Of a stretch of DNA of 64,000 bases, positions 49,661-62,200 are shown piece by piece. The position numbers and the translations under genes were made by a program. Under the pieces are notes generated by a model, which saw only the letters and a program-made list of their open reading frames with translations, ran no database searches and had not been told where the DNA came from. Origin of the DNA: Cyanoderma ruficeps (Eukaryota > Chordata > Aves > Passeriformes > Timaliidae); assembly GCA_008694505.1 (NCBI GenBank), contig VZDJ01000041.1, forward strand, positions 3,242,417 to 3,306,416, in the 5' to 3' direction. Each line of letters starts with the position of its first letter. Positions within the stretch are counted from its first letter, which is position 1.

Positions 49661-52600
49661 GTTGGAGTGGAATTTTTGTGAACTTACTTGCACCGTGAAT
49701 TGTCCTGTGAATTATATCCTTATTCTTTTGAAAGACTGCTGTGTCTTATTTGAAGTATACTGAAACTTTCAGATCTTTTTTGACCTCCCCCAACCTAAAT
49801 CACTTTGCTAATTTACTTGCTATTTTGTTTCTCTCTCTCACTAAACTTTGTCTGACTGATCTGTAAGTCATCAGATCTGTTTTCAGTTCTTACCCCATTC
49901 TGAGAAGTCCCTCACTTCTGGATCCTTTTTAGAGAGCACTGGCACTCCTCCAAGCCACAGCATGGAGCAGGTTCTTGCAGATTGCCTCAACATGTTCAGT
50001 CCATTTGTGCTTAAATACCAATAATCATTCTCGAAACATGCCGCATCAAGAGTCACACAGTGTCCAAGCCTTGCTGTACTTCTTGCTGCTGCTGATTTAA
50101 TTGGCCAGTTTTCCAACACAGGAAGGAAATTTGATCTGAGATGATTCATACTGAAGAACCTCATTATGAACATCTTGAATTTTTCTTGGAAAACAGAAAC
50201 TGTCTTGGTAGCACATGGCAGTCAATATTGCACTTTTTCTTTGTTATTCTCAATAACGTTTGCATAGATATAAATATACACGTGCATACAAATATTCCTG
50301 AGTGTTTATTTCACATGGCCAGGAGTGATATCAGAAAGTCATGAGAGCCAAGGGATGGTGGCTGAATTTTTAAACATTGCTAGTCACTTACTGGTTCCTG
50401 CAGTAAGTTAGGCTGGCTGGAACTTTCTTAACCTTCCTTTTCTCCCATCTTAAACACTCTTTTAGCCTTCTTTGAGCCTTTAGTATCTTCTATGACTTTT
50501 CAAGGATAATTACTCTTAATTTAGGTAAATCTTTAACATCACCTAACATGCCATTGCATGAAACTCACTGAGCTATAATGAATACATCTGGACTGCCTTC
50601 CACCTGGCTCCTGCTGCTCCTGTGGGTGCTGTCCAGGTATTCTTTTCTGCCACTTCACTCTCCTTAGAAAGCATGTGATTTCTATGATCAGTCTTATACT
50701 TTCTTGCTTCAGATAATGAACTATGTTTTCTAGTCTATAAGGAGGAAGCCAAAAGTTTTCCCTGGATAAGTCTTTTCACCCTTCCTTTGCTCCTCCAGCC
50801 TGTCTGAGTTGTGTTCCCCTGTGACTAGACAGGAAAATCTTTTATGGATGAGACACCGCAAAAAGAATATGATAGCAGAGTCTTGCTGTGACATTACCTG
50901 TAAGCATTTATCTTTTAGGGAGTGTTAAGATGCCAGCATGTTTGATACTAATCAGACAATAGATGATGTTTGTTAGCTATTGTTTTGCTCTTCTTTGCCA
51001 TATTACTTGGGAAAATGTTCTTCATTAAACTCTTTCACAGAACCTCTGTGTCAGTGGTATTGGGTGCCCAAGTATATTTGGGTTTATTGTGGTGGAAGTG
51101 TATGCGCAGATTGAATTCTTTAGGGTTTTTTTGAGAGCATATGTTTTGGGAGCTGAAAATTATAAGTGTTTGAAGCCTAACCCCTATTCTTCCTTCTACT
51201 GCCTATTTTTCTGGCCTCAGATAATCACTTAACCTTTTCCTTGCCTTGGTTCCTTCTTCTCCACCGCAGGGATATGCAACTTCAGGCACTTCTCCTGGGC
51301 ATTTCATAATTCATTAAAAATTTTAAGTACTTTGAAGGTATAAAGTATGTATATAGTAAATGCTAAATATTTCTACAATGGTGCAAGGAAAAGGTTGAGT
51401 TTTGAATTTGAATTCATTACCATCCATAAAGTTAATGTTCCATCTGTGCTGCATTTCAGTACCTTAGCCATTCAAACATTAATGGATGCAAAACTGGCTA
51501 ATGAGTTTTGCACTGCTGCCCTTCTGACTGGGCATTTGTGGAGTTGTGGGAAATGCTCAGTCTCTGCTGGTCTTGATTTATTGTTGATTTATTATTGATT
51601 AAAGATGGTTTCGCTTAAACCTAGATCCTTCAAGTCTTTAATTCTGGAGGTAGATCTGTTTGTTGGGGAAAGTTCACTTGAACAGTTCTTGAAGCAGAGA
51701 CGTGGACCCAAAACTTGTGCACTTCCATTTGGGAGAAGATGGGCTGGGGAGGGAGGGAGGGGCAGGATGGGTACCATTGACAAGTGTAAGAGAGGATTAA
51801 TTCTCTGTCCTCTTTTTAAATGTAGCAGCTTGAAGCCCAGGCACACACGTGCTGCAGGATTACCTGTCCCTGAGTTAGCACCAGGGCAGCTGAAGGATGA
51901 GCTGATTGACGCCCCATGCCAATTCCTAAGGGCAAGTCCTCAAGAGGGACAGGATTTAAGGGCACACTTTTGTCTCAAGAATAGCATGAGGCTGAGAAGT
52001 GGCTGCATGATATGGCAGCATCATGGCAACCCCTTGCCAGTGCTCGGGAGAAAACATCTGCCAGCATGAAGTATCCCGCTGCATCCCTTACTGCTTTCAG
52101 TACCTTGATGAGTACAGATAGCAGTGCAGTCAGTTTTCTTGACTACCTTGATTACCAAATGCTTGGACATGCTGCACCAGCATGGAAATTCTCTTTGTTC
52201 TTCTCTTGAAAAGCAGAGGCACAATCTTCTGCCATGAATTTCTATTCAGGAATCTTCCCCTCCTCAGGTAAACAGATATAGGTATCACAGTGGTGGGTAT
52301 GGCCAGAACATCCAGAAGTCAGTTTGCTTGACACAGGAAAAAGGTCATTGGTAACCACTTGTGCAATGCTGTAAGGATGGCACAGCAGAAATAACCGCAG
52401 CAGTGTTTTGCTGCTGGCCTTGCACATGTGTTCATCACATGGAGGAGGACTAGTTTTTAGCAAGTTGCAGGGGACGAGGTAGAAGACTGAGCAAAAGTCA
52501 AAGTTTTATTTTTAATTAGCTAACGCTATCAAAAGGTAGAGCCCTGCACATCATGAAGGAGAAGCAAAGATCTTTGAAAACAAGATGAGGGAGGTAGAGT

Positions 52601-53907
52601 TAACCACATATGTGAAAGTTTTAAAATTACTGAAAATGGAGGAAGGGATATGTGCTCATGCATTTCAAATGATGAAGGAAATAAGGGACAATTAACAACA
52701 TTAAACAGCCACCAGTCTGTCTGACAGCCCTCTGTAGTCAGTCCAGAGGATGCCAGGCTTCCCTGACCAGAAACGGTAACTTATTCTGTCACCTGCCAGG
52801 CAGCCAGGGTGCAGGCTACAAAAGGTAAGAGCGAAAGTCATATTTTAAGAAGATTTGCATTCCTTTGGGTTGATTTGAGCATTAGTGCTAAATTCCTGCT
52901 GCTGCTGCTGACAAAAACCAGCAATGCACTAGCAATGCACACAGCAATGTTCTGGATGTTGTTAAATTACGTATATATTAATTGCTATCTCTTCTGGATG
53001 CTGCAGCTGCATTTTTCATGTCTGTTTATTGCCTTTTGTTGCTGCCTGCTGAAGATAGCGTGGGCAGATCCTAAGTCTGATTCTTTGTTTTAGTTGCCTG
53101 GCTACTGTGAAATGTTATCTTAGCTTCTGCTGAGGTGCCACAGATGCTTTATTGATGATTGTCCAAACAAGGAAATATATGAAAGGTGCGGGGGAATGCT
53201 GTGCTTGCCTGGTTCTGCTGCTTTTGCTAGAGATGCTACAGTATGCTTGTTTGGCTTCGCTACTACAGATTCTCTGTACAGTAATGTAGAGGGTAGGCTG
53301 AAACCTTTCATTTACACATTGAGGTCATGATCAATGCCGAAGGTAATATTATCTGTATCTTAGTATGCAGGGAACTGTTGTTGGAAGGAGATGGTGGGCA
53401 GCTGCTTCTCTAAATTGCAATGCATTCATTTCTGGTAATTGTTATAAAGAAAATGTATTTTTCCTGTTGATTGTGTTGCCACATTTTTCCCTTCCTTTCT
53501 CCCTGTGAGTGTTTCCAACAGAAAGAGATTTAAGTCTCAAAACTTACTTGGGATGTTGACTTCAAACTTCTTCCCTGCCAAAAACTGAAAGTAACCAGTA
53601 TTTCTCCTGCTCTAGGCAGTTTCTATTTATGCTTACATAACTTTATCTCTTTGCAACATGAACACTTCTGAATAAATTGTTTTCTTGTACTCACAGTCTG
53701 AAACCTCTTCTAAAGTCTCTGAATAAGCTATGTTTCTTTTCAGTCAGTCCAAAAATATTTTGTCAGCAAATAAAAGAATTACTTTTTATGACTGTTTTAT
53801 TTCCTTTAGTATTATTGCAAGCCTTTTCTTAATTATTCTTGCCTTTTGGCAGTTGCAGTGCATTAATATTTACAAGATGAGATATAGTTTTCTGTTTATA
53901 TTAGCAG

Positions 53908-53979
53908 TCTTCGGTCTGTGAGATCTGGACCAACCAGAATGCAGGATATCCTTTCTCATCGATTCATCAGGTTCATAAT
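53908..53979 (+). CDS. ANKS1B: ANKS1B alternative (cassette) exon in the linker
   Basis: This 24-codon exon is easily missed because it is short and has stop codons just outside. It lies between TTTATATTAGCAG and the donor AAT|GTAAGA, phase 0 at both ends. It encodes SSVCEIWTNQNAGYPF followed by SSIHQVHN. I recall this as the insert present in a subset of ANKS1B isoforms between RQMAQ and (T)GDWGEPS. The upstream pyrimidine tract is weak and interrupted by purines (TTTTCTGTTTATATTAGCAG), as expected for a regulated exon. Three TCAT tetramers in its last 26 bases could be Nova-type (YCAY) sites. A CpG-rich patch starts about 65 bp downstream. Its exact inclusion pattern cannot be read from the sequence. 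Confidence 0.95.
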
Positions 53980-53996
53980 GTAAGATACAGTGATTA

Positions 53997-54404
53997 ATGG
54001 CTATGTTGTCACTCTATGGATGTACAGTCTGTTGCCTTGGTGTTACCTCGGGTGTCATGTCGCTGCAATGGCGGAAGCAGTCCGTACCTTGTCCGCCCTG
54101 TGAGGGGCCGTGTGTGCGCGCATTCGTGTATCGTGCCGTGTGGTTCGCCTATGTCGGCTCCGTGGTGTGCGTACATACAGGACGGGGGCACCGCCAGCAG
54201 CCGTCTCGCTCAGGGGCAGCTTGGAATTCTGTTCCTCATGTTTTTGTTCGCTCCCTCTTCCAAAGCGGGAAACCGTGTAAACAGCTCGGTTTGCACAGTT
54301 TCGCCCCCACAGTGTGTTGTGCTGCCCTCTCTGTGTTGGTCTATAGGCTTTGCCCAGCTGAGGTGACACGTTGCCTTTGCAGAGGCACTTTAGGGGAGTT
54401 GGAG
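53997..54404 (+). other. Open frame ending at an in-phase donor, possible alternative first exon
   Basis: An ATG at 53997 opens 142 codons (stop at 54423-54425) through the CpG-rich patch. A possible donor GAG|GTAATG (GT at 54405) falls on a codon boundary after 136 codons, so splicing to the phase-0 exon at 59106 would keep frame. The predicted peptide is Cys-rich (13 Cys) and has no recognised domain. The donor lacks G at +5. A CpG-rich region has fewer chance stops, so this may be fortuitous. Confidence 0.15.
54045..54320. promoter_or_regulatory. Small intragenic CpG-rich patch
   Basis: By eye, about 24 CpG dinucleotides fall within roughly 270 bp at GC content near 58%, whereas flanking introns have almost none. 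It lies just downstream of the alternative exon. It may be a small orphan CpG island acting as a promoter or enhancer, or a segment protected from CpG loss. A + strand frame (53997-54425) is open across it. No transposon or gene identity was recognised. Confidence 0.55.
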
Positions 54405-57400
54405 GTAATGATGATGGTGGCCTGAGTTTTTGTCACTTCTGTGGCATTCACAAGTGCTGTGCACGTGAGAGCAAACCTGGTGATCCATGCGGTGTGGTAA
54501 GGACAACAGCCAGTTGTTCAGCAGAGTATTTGAGAGCAGCTGTAGATTTCTCCTAATTCTGTCATGCCTCCTTGTAACATTTCTGCAGAGAGGGGTCGTT
54601 TTGGCTACGGAGCTTCGGAAGTATTTTAAATCTCAAGTACACCGTGAACCTGTTTCCATTATTTCAAAAGCCGAGCATTTAAGGAGCTAAAAAAATTGTC
54701 TTCCTCTAGGAACTAAAACAGAAGCAAATAATGAGGATTCGACTGGTCTGCAGAACATTTAAAACTTTTACAGGGAAAAAAATTGTAAATTTTTCAGCCA
54801 GAACTGTTGTATCCATGTGTGCGCCAATTTGTTGTTGTCATGGTGACTAATAGACGTTACCATAACTAGGCATGAGGCTTAACAGGTGAAAAGTTATAAG
54901 ATGTGGTCCTTGTTAAAAATAGCTACATCCAAACCACTCAAAACCAGCCTTCTTGGTTTTTTCTTCGTTTTAGCATGGAGGCTTTTTAACTTGACATTTT
55001 TATGAAAAGATGAGGGAGGTGTTAGATTTTTATAGATTTATTGAGGTTACTTCTTATCTGTGACAATCTCTGCATCCAGGTGCCTTTAATATGAGTCAAA
55101 TACACTTCTCAGGGAATGGGATAAGATTGGAAAATGTGCAGCAGTTGTAGAAAAAATAGTAGAGAAAATAATAGCTGTAGTCTGGTTCTGTAGCTCATTT
55201 GACATCAAGCCTCCGACCCTTTCTAGAGCACTGAGAAGTGCATATCTGCCCATTTTGGGGGTTATAAAACACTGGCAGAGCACAAGGTATTGTTCTCTAA
55301 GGCTATTAAAAGTTGTCATTGCAAAAGGATTGAATCCTTACCACTCTGGCACCTGCCTTGAGACCATTTTCTGATTATAAATCCTTTATCTGCAAAACGC
55401 AGAGCAAAAAAATCTTCTTTTTCAAGTTAGCTGAGGCCAAAGAGAGGAGGGGTGCTGGTTAAAGTCATAGGGAGGTTAGAATACTAAACCACAGGCAGTA
55501 CACCAAAAACCATGTGATGAATTGCACAGCTGTCTGATGAGCTGTAAAGTTAGATGAGGAAGAAATTATCCCTTGCCTTTCTACTTCATCAGAGAGATAA
55601 ATATCTCCATCCGTATATTGTGTCATAAAAAATACATAAGCTTAAATGTTTGATTATTTCTAATAATTGCAAATTAAATATTCAAACCAGAAAATCCTTA
55701 TCCTATCATATCTATTTTTAAAACTTAAATTAAACATTATAGTTGGTCTCTTGCACAGCAATTTCTGAACGTTTCTGTACTGCTTGAAAAGTGTATTAGG
55801 TGCTTATGAAGGACCTGAATCTCAATACGTCACCCATAAATTGTTCCACATCAACTCCTCAGATATAGGATTACTAGTAATTAATATTTTCCACCCCGAC
55901 TTGAGCCTTGTGGTTTCAAGTCTTCTCTAGGTCAAAGGCAGTCCTATTTTGTATTTTACCTGATCTTAGCTGTCATCATCACATCGTAAATCTCAGAATT
56001 TCAGTATCTGACTAGAACCAGTCAGCAGCGAAGCTCCCTTTCTTCTTGGTGAAGATTTTAGACACTGATTTATGCATGTATTTAGCTGTCTAAGTCTTGT
56101 TTAAAATCTTTTCTTCCCTAAAAAAAAAAAAAAAAGGAAAGGAAATTGAATGGGGAATATGTAATAGGAATTACATTTCTAAACATCTTCATGGATCTGG
56201 GCTTTGGAGAATACCCTGTTACAACTCAGTCTAAATGAATACTAACAGTAGTACTGTTTAAAAGTCTAAGGAGTTTGGTAAGAAACAAAAGGAAAGGAAA
56301 CCAGGAGCCACTTTTGCTGAGTATTTGAAAACACCTATGATACAGCTGTAAGAGAAAATTTTAACTATGTATAATGTCTTCTCCATCCATCATAACAATC
56401 TATATCTATGTGTTTAATTTTATTCACTTTTCTTAGTAGCTACTCCCTCAACAAGACATACTGAAATACATGGAATGTTTCCTGGGGCAGTGGCCTGTCA
56501 AGAACAGCAGAAACCCTGTATGTCTGCATTCCCCTAACCTTGGCTCTATTGCGTATTTAGAACATCCGTGAGATATATATAGCAATCTTGGCAATTCTGT
56601 TTTGTCTAATTTAAAAGGAGTAGGTAGTAGGATGATTATATTTATAGAGCACTCAATGGATACAAGCATGGTCTCCACACAGTTCTACTGTGTCTCATAT
56701 ACTAGTTTTATTAGCCTGGTTGAAGATTATTTCTAATTTCTTTATAAAATTGAGCCAAAACAAGAGGTAATCATTGTTCCCCTTTTTCTGCCCTTTATTT
56801 ACAGATGGAAACAATGCAGTTCTCTGTGCTCTTCATACCTAATGTGCAAAAGGGAAAAAAACCTGTAAAATTATGTACTCACTCTACTCCTTATGTACCC
56901 TGCTTAATTTGCCAGTACTATCCCGTTCGTGCATGTGAGGAAAGCCACCTGCTGAGCAATGCAATAGAAGGGTTTGGAGCACTACCCTGGTCACTTGTTC
57001 GGTAGAAGTTCTAGTCCTGCCTCATGGACATCCCTGTGCTCCCTTGGTAGAGAGACTGATGGTCAAAAGATGTACTTTTGTAGCTTTGCTGTCCTGAATT
57101 TACTCCCTGTCCACATAGGAACCTTTTGCTATATGGCCAGGATGCACCTCCTGAGCTTTGCTTCCTTACAGGGAATATGCAGGAGTATATATTTAGTAGG
57201 GAGGAAAAAAAGAACTAAATCAAGTGGTCTGTTAGCTGTGGCCTTGAACAGTTCGTAAGAGACAGCTGAGCACACTGTGAGAATTTGTGGTGGGTGCAAT
57301 CCATCTTCTCTTGTTGTCAAAGACAGACTCCACTAATAAGGATGCAGATCCTTGCTCCTTATAATATGATGGGAATCTTATTTTATAAAAACTACCTCGT

Positions 57401-58049
57401 AAAGAAATCAAATTCCCACTTCAGATTAAATAAGATGGAAAGTTTTTTATGCATTAGTGGCCAGAAGGATTCACTTCTGTGGATGCAAACTGACAAAAAT
57501 TGGAGCAATTGCTCCTGCCGCTTTCCTTTCAAAATCTGATGCTGATGTCATATCCATGGTATATAGGCAACTTAACTAGGCAAAACAGAAATTACAGTAC
57601 TGTGTAATTAGTAGATTTGCTAATGGTGCCAACAGTAACTAGGTTTGACTTATTTTATGATGTTCTCTTGCTTGAAGTTGCCATATTGGCAGGGTAATGT
57701 TGATGTTTCCAGATTTATCTCTTGCTTTTCGTTGCAGAGCTGTGCAAATGCGTGTCATTTCGTTATTTTGTGACACATGAAAATGATGTACTTGTTTTGT
57801 TTTTTCTGTCCTGACTTAATTAGTAAGGTGTGATAGTTTGCCAGACTTTGAATGTCTTCAATAAGATTTTTTTCATGTGTTTATGATGCTTAACTTCTTT
57901 TCGCTATAAAAGTCTAAACTAGCCATGTTCTGTGTGAAATGCTGATGACAATTCCTTGTCAGTTTCAACACGTATTTTAGCAATATGACATACATAGAAA
58001 ATACACAGAGATAAGTGCAGGTAAAGAAATAATCATATAGGAGAGGGTA

Positions 58050-58215
58050 AAATAGTTTGAGAGATAATGGGTAGGAGAAGAGGGAGGATCAGGAAGGACA
58101 AGTGTAATTGCAAAAGTTGTAAGAAGAGGGAAATTGAGAAGCAGTCCAGACCAGACAGGATAGGAGAGAAATGAGGATGGTGGCAGAGGGAAGAGGGTTT
58201 AGGAAGAGGAGAAGT
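58050..58215 (+). repeat. Purine-rich tract
   Basis: About 165 bp of GA-rich sequence (GGAGAAGAGGGAGG, AAGAAGAGGGAAATTGAGAA, GGAAGAGGGTTTAGGAAG) lies some 0.9 kb upstream of the exon at 59106. No coding identity. Confidence 0.6.
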
Positions 58216-59105
58216 CCATCCACTTTACTTTCAGGTAAAGTGAGGTGATGCACAGGCCTGAAAGGTAGAAGGCGCCCCTAAGGCAAGGTCAGTTCAGGTC
58301 CTCTGGAGCCACAATCAAAAATACGCAATGGCAAGTGAGACCCAGACCAGCACTACCAGGCTGGGGACATTCCTGTACTGGTGCCTGCATGGGCTCTTTT
58401 GGAAGAGAGTGTGCTGCAAAGGGCTTTGGCAGCAAAGTGCACTCCTACCTGTGTTCTCTGAGGGCTTTGAGGAAAGAGGATATGACAGCTCAGAAAGGCA
58501 ATCTCCTATATCAGTGAGAATGATGAATGTGGAAGAGCAATGTTAGTACCTCCACAATGAGGCATCAAGAGAAAGTGATCAAAGTAAATATTCGTAAAGA
58601 GATTAAAGAATGCTCATGTGTTTGAAGAAAGTATAATAAGTCTTCAAATCAAAGCAAAGTCTCTGTTATTTAGCCATTTAGGAAAGTTAGTTATTGGTTA
58701 TATGTGCCAGATAATGGAACACATATTAACTGTGCAGAAAAGCTTGTAAAACACATAGCAGAATTTGTGAAAGACATTTTTGTGCATCTCATGATTTTTT
58801 TCAAGTGCTCTCATCCTCATATATGTATTGTAAACACTTATTTTTAAGGAACATTTCCAGTGCCTAATGATTTTATTCTCAAAGCAAAGAGATTTAATTA
58901 AAGCCTCATTAAACACTACAGAAGATGACTTTGGATTATAAATTAAATCATGAAAAATGTTGTAGGAGTTGTGTTCCCTTATTTTAGTAACATGGCTCTA
59001 TGTGTAGAAAATAAATCCTTGTTAATTGACCACAACAATGGAGGGCTATTTTATAGTGAATTTGCCTGCACGTATTCTTACATCTTGAACAACTGTGATT
59101 TTCAG

Positions 59106-59234
59106 ACAGGAGACTGGGGAGAGCCTTCAATTACCTTACGACCTCCAAATGAAGCCACAGCATCAACGCCTGTACAGTATTGGCAACATCATCCAGAGAA
59201 ACTCATCTTCCAGTCATGTGATTATAAAGCATTT
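59106..59234 (+). CDS. ANKS1B: ANKS1B coding exon: linker to PTB domain
   Basis: This 43-codon exon lies between GTGATTTTCAG and the donor TTT|GTAAGT, phase 0 at both ends. It starts [19 protein letters not shown], continues through [16 protein letters not shown] and ends CDYKAF, the lead-in to the PTB fold. It joins either the 42500 exon (RQMAQ-TGDWG) or the alternative exon (HQVHN-TGDWG). The sequence agrees with the mammalian AIDA-1 protein as I remember it across its length, showing strong constraint, and differs markedly from ANKS1A. It contains no methionine. Confidence 0.98.
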
Positions 59235-62200
59235 GTAAGTGTTAATAAATTTAGTGGTTTGATTTGGGGTAGATATATTAAACTTGGATTTTGATGGGCT
59301 GTTGTGTTTTACTTTCATTTATAATATTTTTTCAGTCACTTTTAGAGAGACAGGTCACTACTTCTGAAATACTGTAATTCTAATGAAGGAGAAACAAGGA
59401 TGCACTACTTTTTTTGCTATGAATTGTGTAATATATTGCAGTCCTTGTGGCATTAGTGTTAGAGAAAGGGCACTATGAGTAAGTGTTGAAGTGACAGTGT
59501 GAGCAGACACCCCTACTTTTCAACTCCTACAAATCCCTGTCTAGTAGTTATGAAAGAATAATGAAACCTAATTTGGGATCCTCATACCTACCTTAATGCT
59601 GTGTGCGCAACAATTAAGGTGTTACCTCACCTGAACTTTACACATGTGGTTTTGGGAAAGGAAATAGAGAAAAAGGGGATGAGGGTCCTGAGTGTTTTCC
59701 ATCCATGGTTCAAGGACACATTCTGACTTCTCTCAACCTGATGGCTACTTGAAGTACCAGTAGCAGTCAGTTTATCAGGGCAGGGCATACTTATTTTTAT
59801 CTCCATGTAGTTGCAGGTAATTACCTCTTCCCATCCCAGGAGAAATGGAGCTTCCCTCTACAACTAGAGACAATTCATCTTCTCTGGCTATTATAAATGT
59901 TTGTGGAGGAGAGAAAGGTCTCCTGCAGTACAGAAAGTCATTGGAAGGCTTTTTTTTTAAAATTAAAAATAGTTTTCTGAAATTTTGTGTTCCCTGTCAG
60001 CAAGGTTGGGGGGACTGGGGCTTGTGGGGAGCTGAAGAGGCACCTCAGCCCACCTTTTTAAATGCTTTCATTTCCCCTTTTGACTTTGCTGGAAAGGATT
60101 GTTGAAGTTGCTGAAGCCCCCTGTGTGTCCTCTCTGGAGGTAGCCGCCTCATGACGGAAGGTTGGCTCATGGTACAAAGGAAAGGGGCTTAGTAGTTGCG
60201 GTGACTTTAGGATAATAGCTGGGGGGTTAATTACCAGTCCAGGATGTGGGGTTGAGATCCTCTTCACTTGAAGGGGCTTGGATCTTTGGTGTTTTTTAGG
60301 ATAATGCTCTGTTCACTAAATACTGTTGCATTTTGAGGAACAGTTGGAGGTTGCTAGACCGGATTTAAAGCATATCTGGGAAGGTAGGAATTAGAGACTA
60401 AATGCCGGTGAGACAGAGCCTGGCTCCCACTGATGAGGGCCAGAAGAGGTGTTACACACCTGTCTTTCTGTAGCACATCTGTATCTTGGATCAGACCCTC
60501 ATGGGGTTAAAAATTACCATGCATGCAGTGATTATCCCTGGACAGTAACTAGAATCTCTGCTTTCCTCAGCAAGTTACAGTCAAGGACCATCTCACCTGC
60601 TCTCAGTCTTGTTCTCCTACTATTCAAAGCCTCCTTGCTCACCTCAGATTGAAAAAGAAGGTTAACAACTTCCAGTTCTTTAAATATTTTTCCTAGCTTT
60701 CAGTGAAGTGAACATGTTTATCTTAAGTGCCTTTTCTCTTTTTTGCATGATCCAGCAGTAAATTCATAATCTAATGCAACCTTTGTAGTAGATTGGAAGA
60801 TGAATGATTAAAGAAATGAAGTTTGAATGACCAGGAATATCCAAGTTAGTAGTGATTAAGGAAAGACCTTCCTTTCCTAAAGGAGCATGTGTCATCGCTT
60901 TATTTCAGCTCCTTGAGCTGTATTGACCTCAGCCTTATAGAGTAAAGGCTTCTAAGTTATAATTGGGGTAGCTTTCGCTCTGTGCCACATCAATCAGTTA
61001 AACTGTTGGATGTTCTCTGTATTGCTCCCACATGTCCTGGATTTTTGAGAAGGAATGTTTCCAAAAGCACAGCAAGTCAAAAGGAAGCAAAATTTCCTCC
61101 TAGAATTTCAGATTTTTCTGTCAACTAAATTGGATTGTACTACTGTGATTTGTGTGTCTATTCCACAGTCCACCTTAGGAAGCATTTCTAAATGGCTTCA
61201 GCTTTTTGCTGAGGTTTTTTGCTGCTGCGCAGATGGGACAGGAGCTGTCCTGATCTTCTCTTTCTCTCTCTTCTGCCATAAGCAAAAAGCACTGCTTTTT
61301 TACCCTGGTGACTGACCAACTAGTAGCTTTCAAGGAAAAACCAGTTTGTTTTACTGTAGTCTATAAAAAAATGAGGGGAAAAAACCCCAAAAAAACCCCA
61401 AAGCAGAACAAAAAACACCCAAACATCCAACCAAACAAACAAAAAATGTTAGACATTAATTGCAACCTGCCCAGAGACAGCTAAGGATTACAAATGTGTC
61501 AGACAGCAGGATTCAGAGAAAAATACAGTTCAATTCAATATGCTTTTGTTTACTCTTTTAATTTCAGAGCTTGCTTTAAATTTGTTGTTTTTCTTCAAGG
61601 GCAATATCAAACTGTCCCATCAAATTAATGCCCAAAGCCCTATTCACGTCACCATCGAGCCCCCAGCTGGACTCACAGCTGCTCAGTTTATGAATCTTTC
61701 ACATCTGCAGCCCTCTAGGAATGCCCTTCATTCATTCCTTTATGCTTGTGCTTATCTGGTAGTGTTGATGTTGCTCACTGGCCCATTTATAATGCCCTAT
61801 AAAGTGTTTCTCACTAATTGCTGTGTTGGCTACTGTCTACATTGAAATATTTATGCATTTTCTTGCAGGTCAAAAACTCCTGCAGTACACAGTGTAAACT
61901 GAAGGCTTTAAAGAAAATATCTCAGTTTAGGACAGGAGACCAGAGAACTGAACCAGTACACTCTCTGTCCATTTCCAGGTTGCATTCATGCGTAACTGAA
62001 GTTCTTTTTGATAGGTTCTTGTCTAAGCTGAAGCTGGTTCACCATCTGGTTGGGTCAGCTTAGTCTGTTTCCAAGAGGAGTCAAGTGTGGTGTGGCTTTG
62101 GTACAGCCCAGTTAGCAGTAACAAGACCCTTCGCTTCTAGGTGGGAATGGCAGGGATGATGCAGCCAGCTCCATCGCTGGAGCAGCAGCACCATTCAAAC

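Larger units (their letters stand above)
42680..53907 (+). other. ANKS1B: ANKS1B intron before the alternative exon
   Basis: Intron of 11.2 kb to the alternative exon, containing three CR1 copies (43331-43536, 48351-48495, 49378-49660), the A/C-rich and T/G-rich low-complexity pair (44350-44427 and 44648-44803) and poly(T) runs at 47267-47280 and 47385-47396. A 166-codon minus-strand frame (46094-46594) and GC-richer patches at 46690-47040 and 51700-52080 have no recognised identity. No additional ANKS1B exon was recognised. Confidence 0.8.
53980..59105 (+). other. ANKS1B: ANKS1B intron after the alternative exon
   Basis: Intron of 5.1 kb. It begins with the CpG-rich patch at 54045-54320, and an X-box-like GTTGTCATGGTGAC lies at 54834-54847. 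It later contains a poly(A) run at 56120-56135 and a purine-rich tract at about 58050-58215. The remainder is AT-rich and featureless. Confidence 0.8.

Noticed and set aside
51605..52069. 154-codon + strand frame in a GC-richer patch
   Set aside because: No homologue recognised. Higher GC lowers the stop frequency, and several overlapping frames are open in the same patch.
61540..61845. 101-codon + strand frame in the last complete ANKS1B intron
   Set aside because: It begins with ATG and looks partly protein-like, but no homologue was recognised and it is not part of known AIDA-1 sequence.
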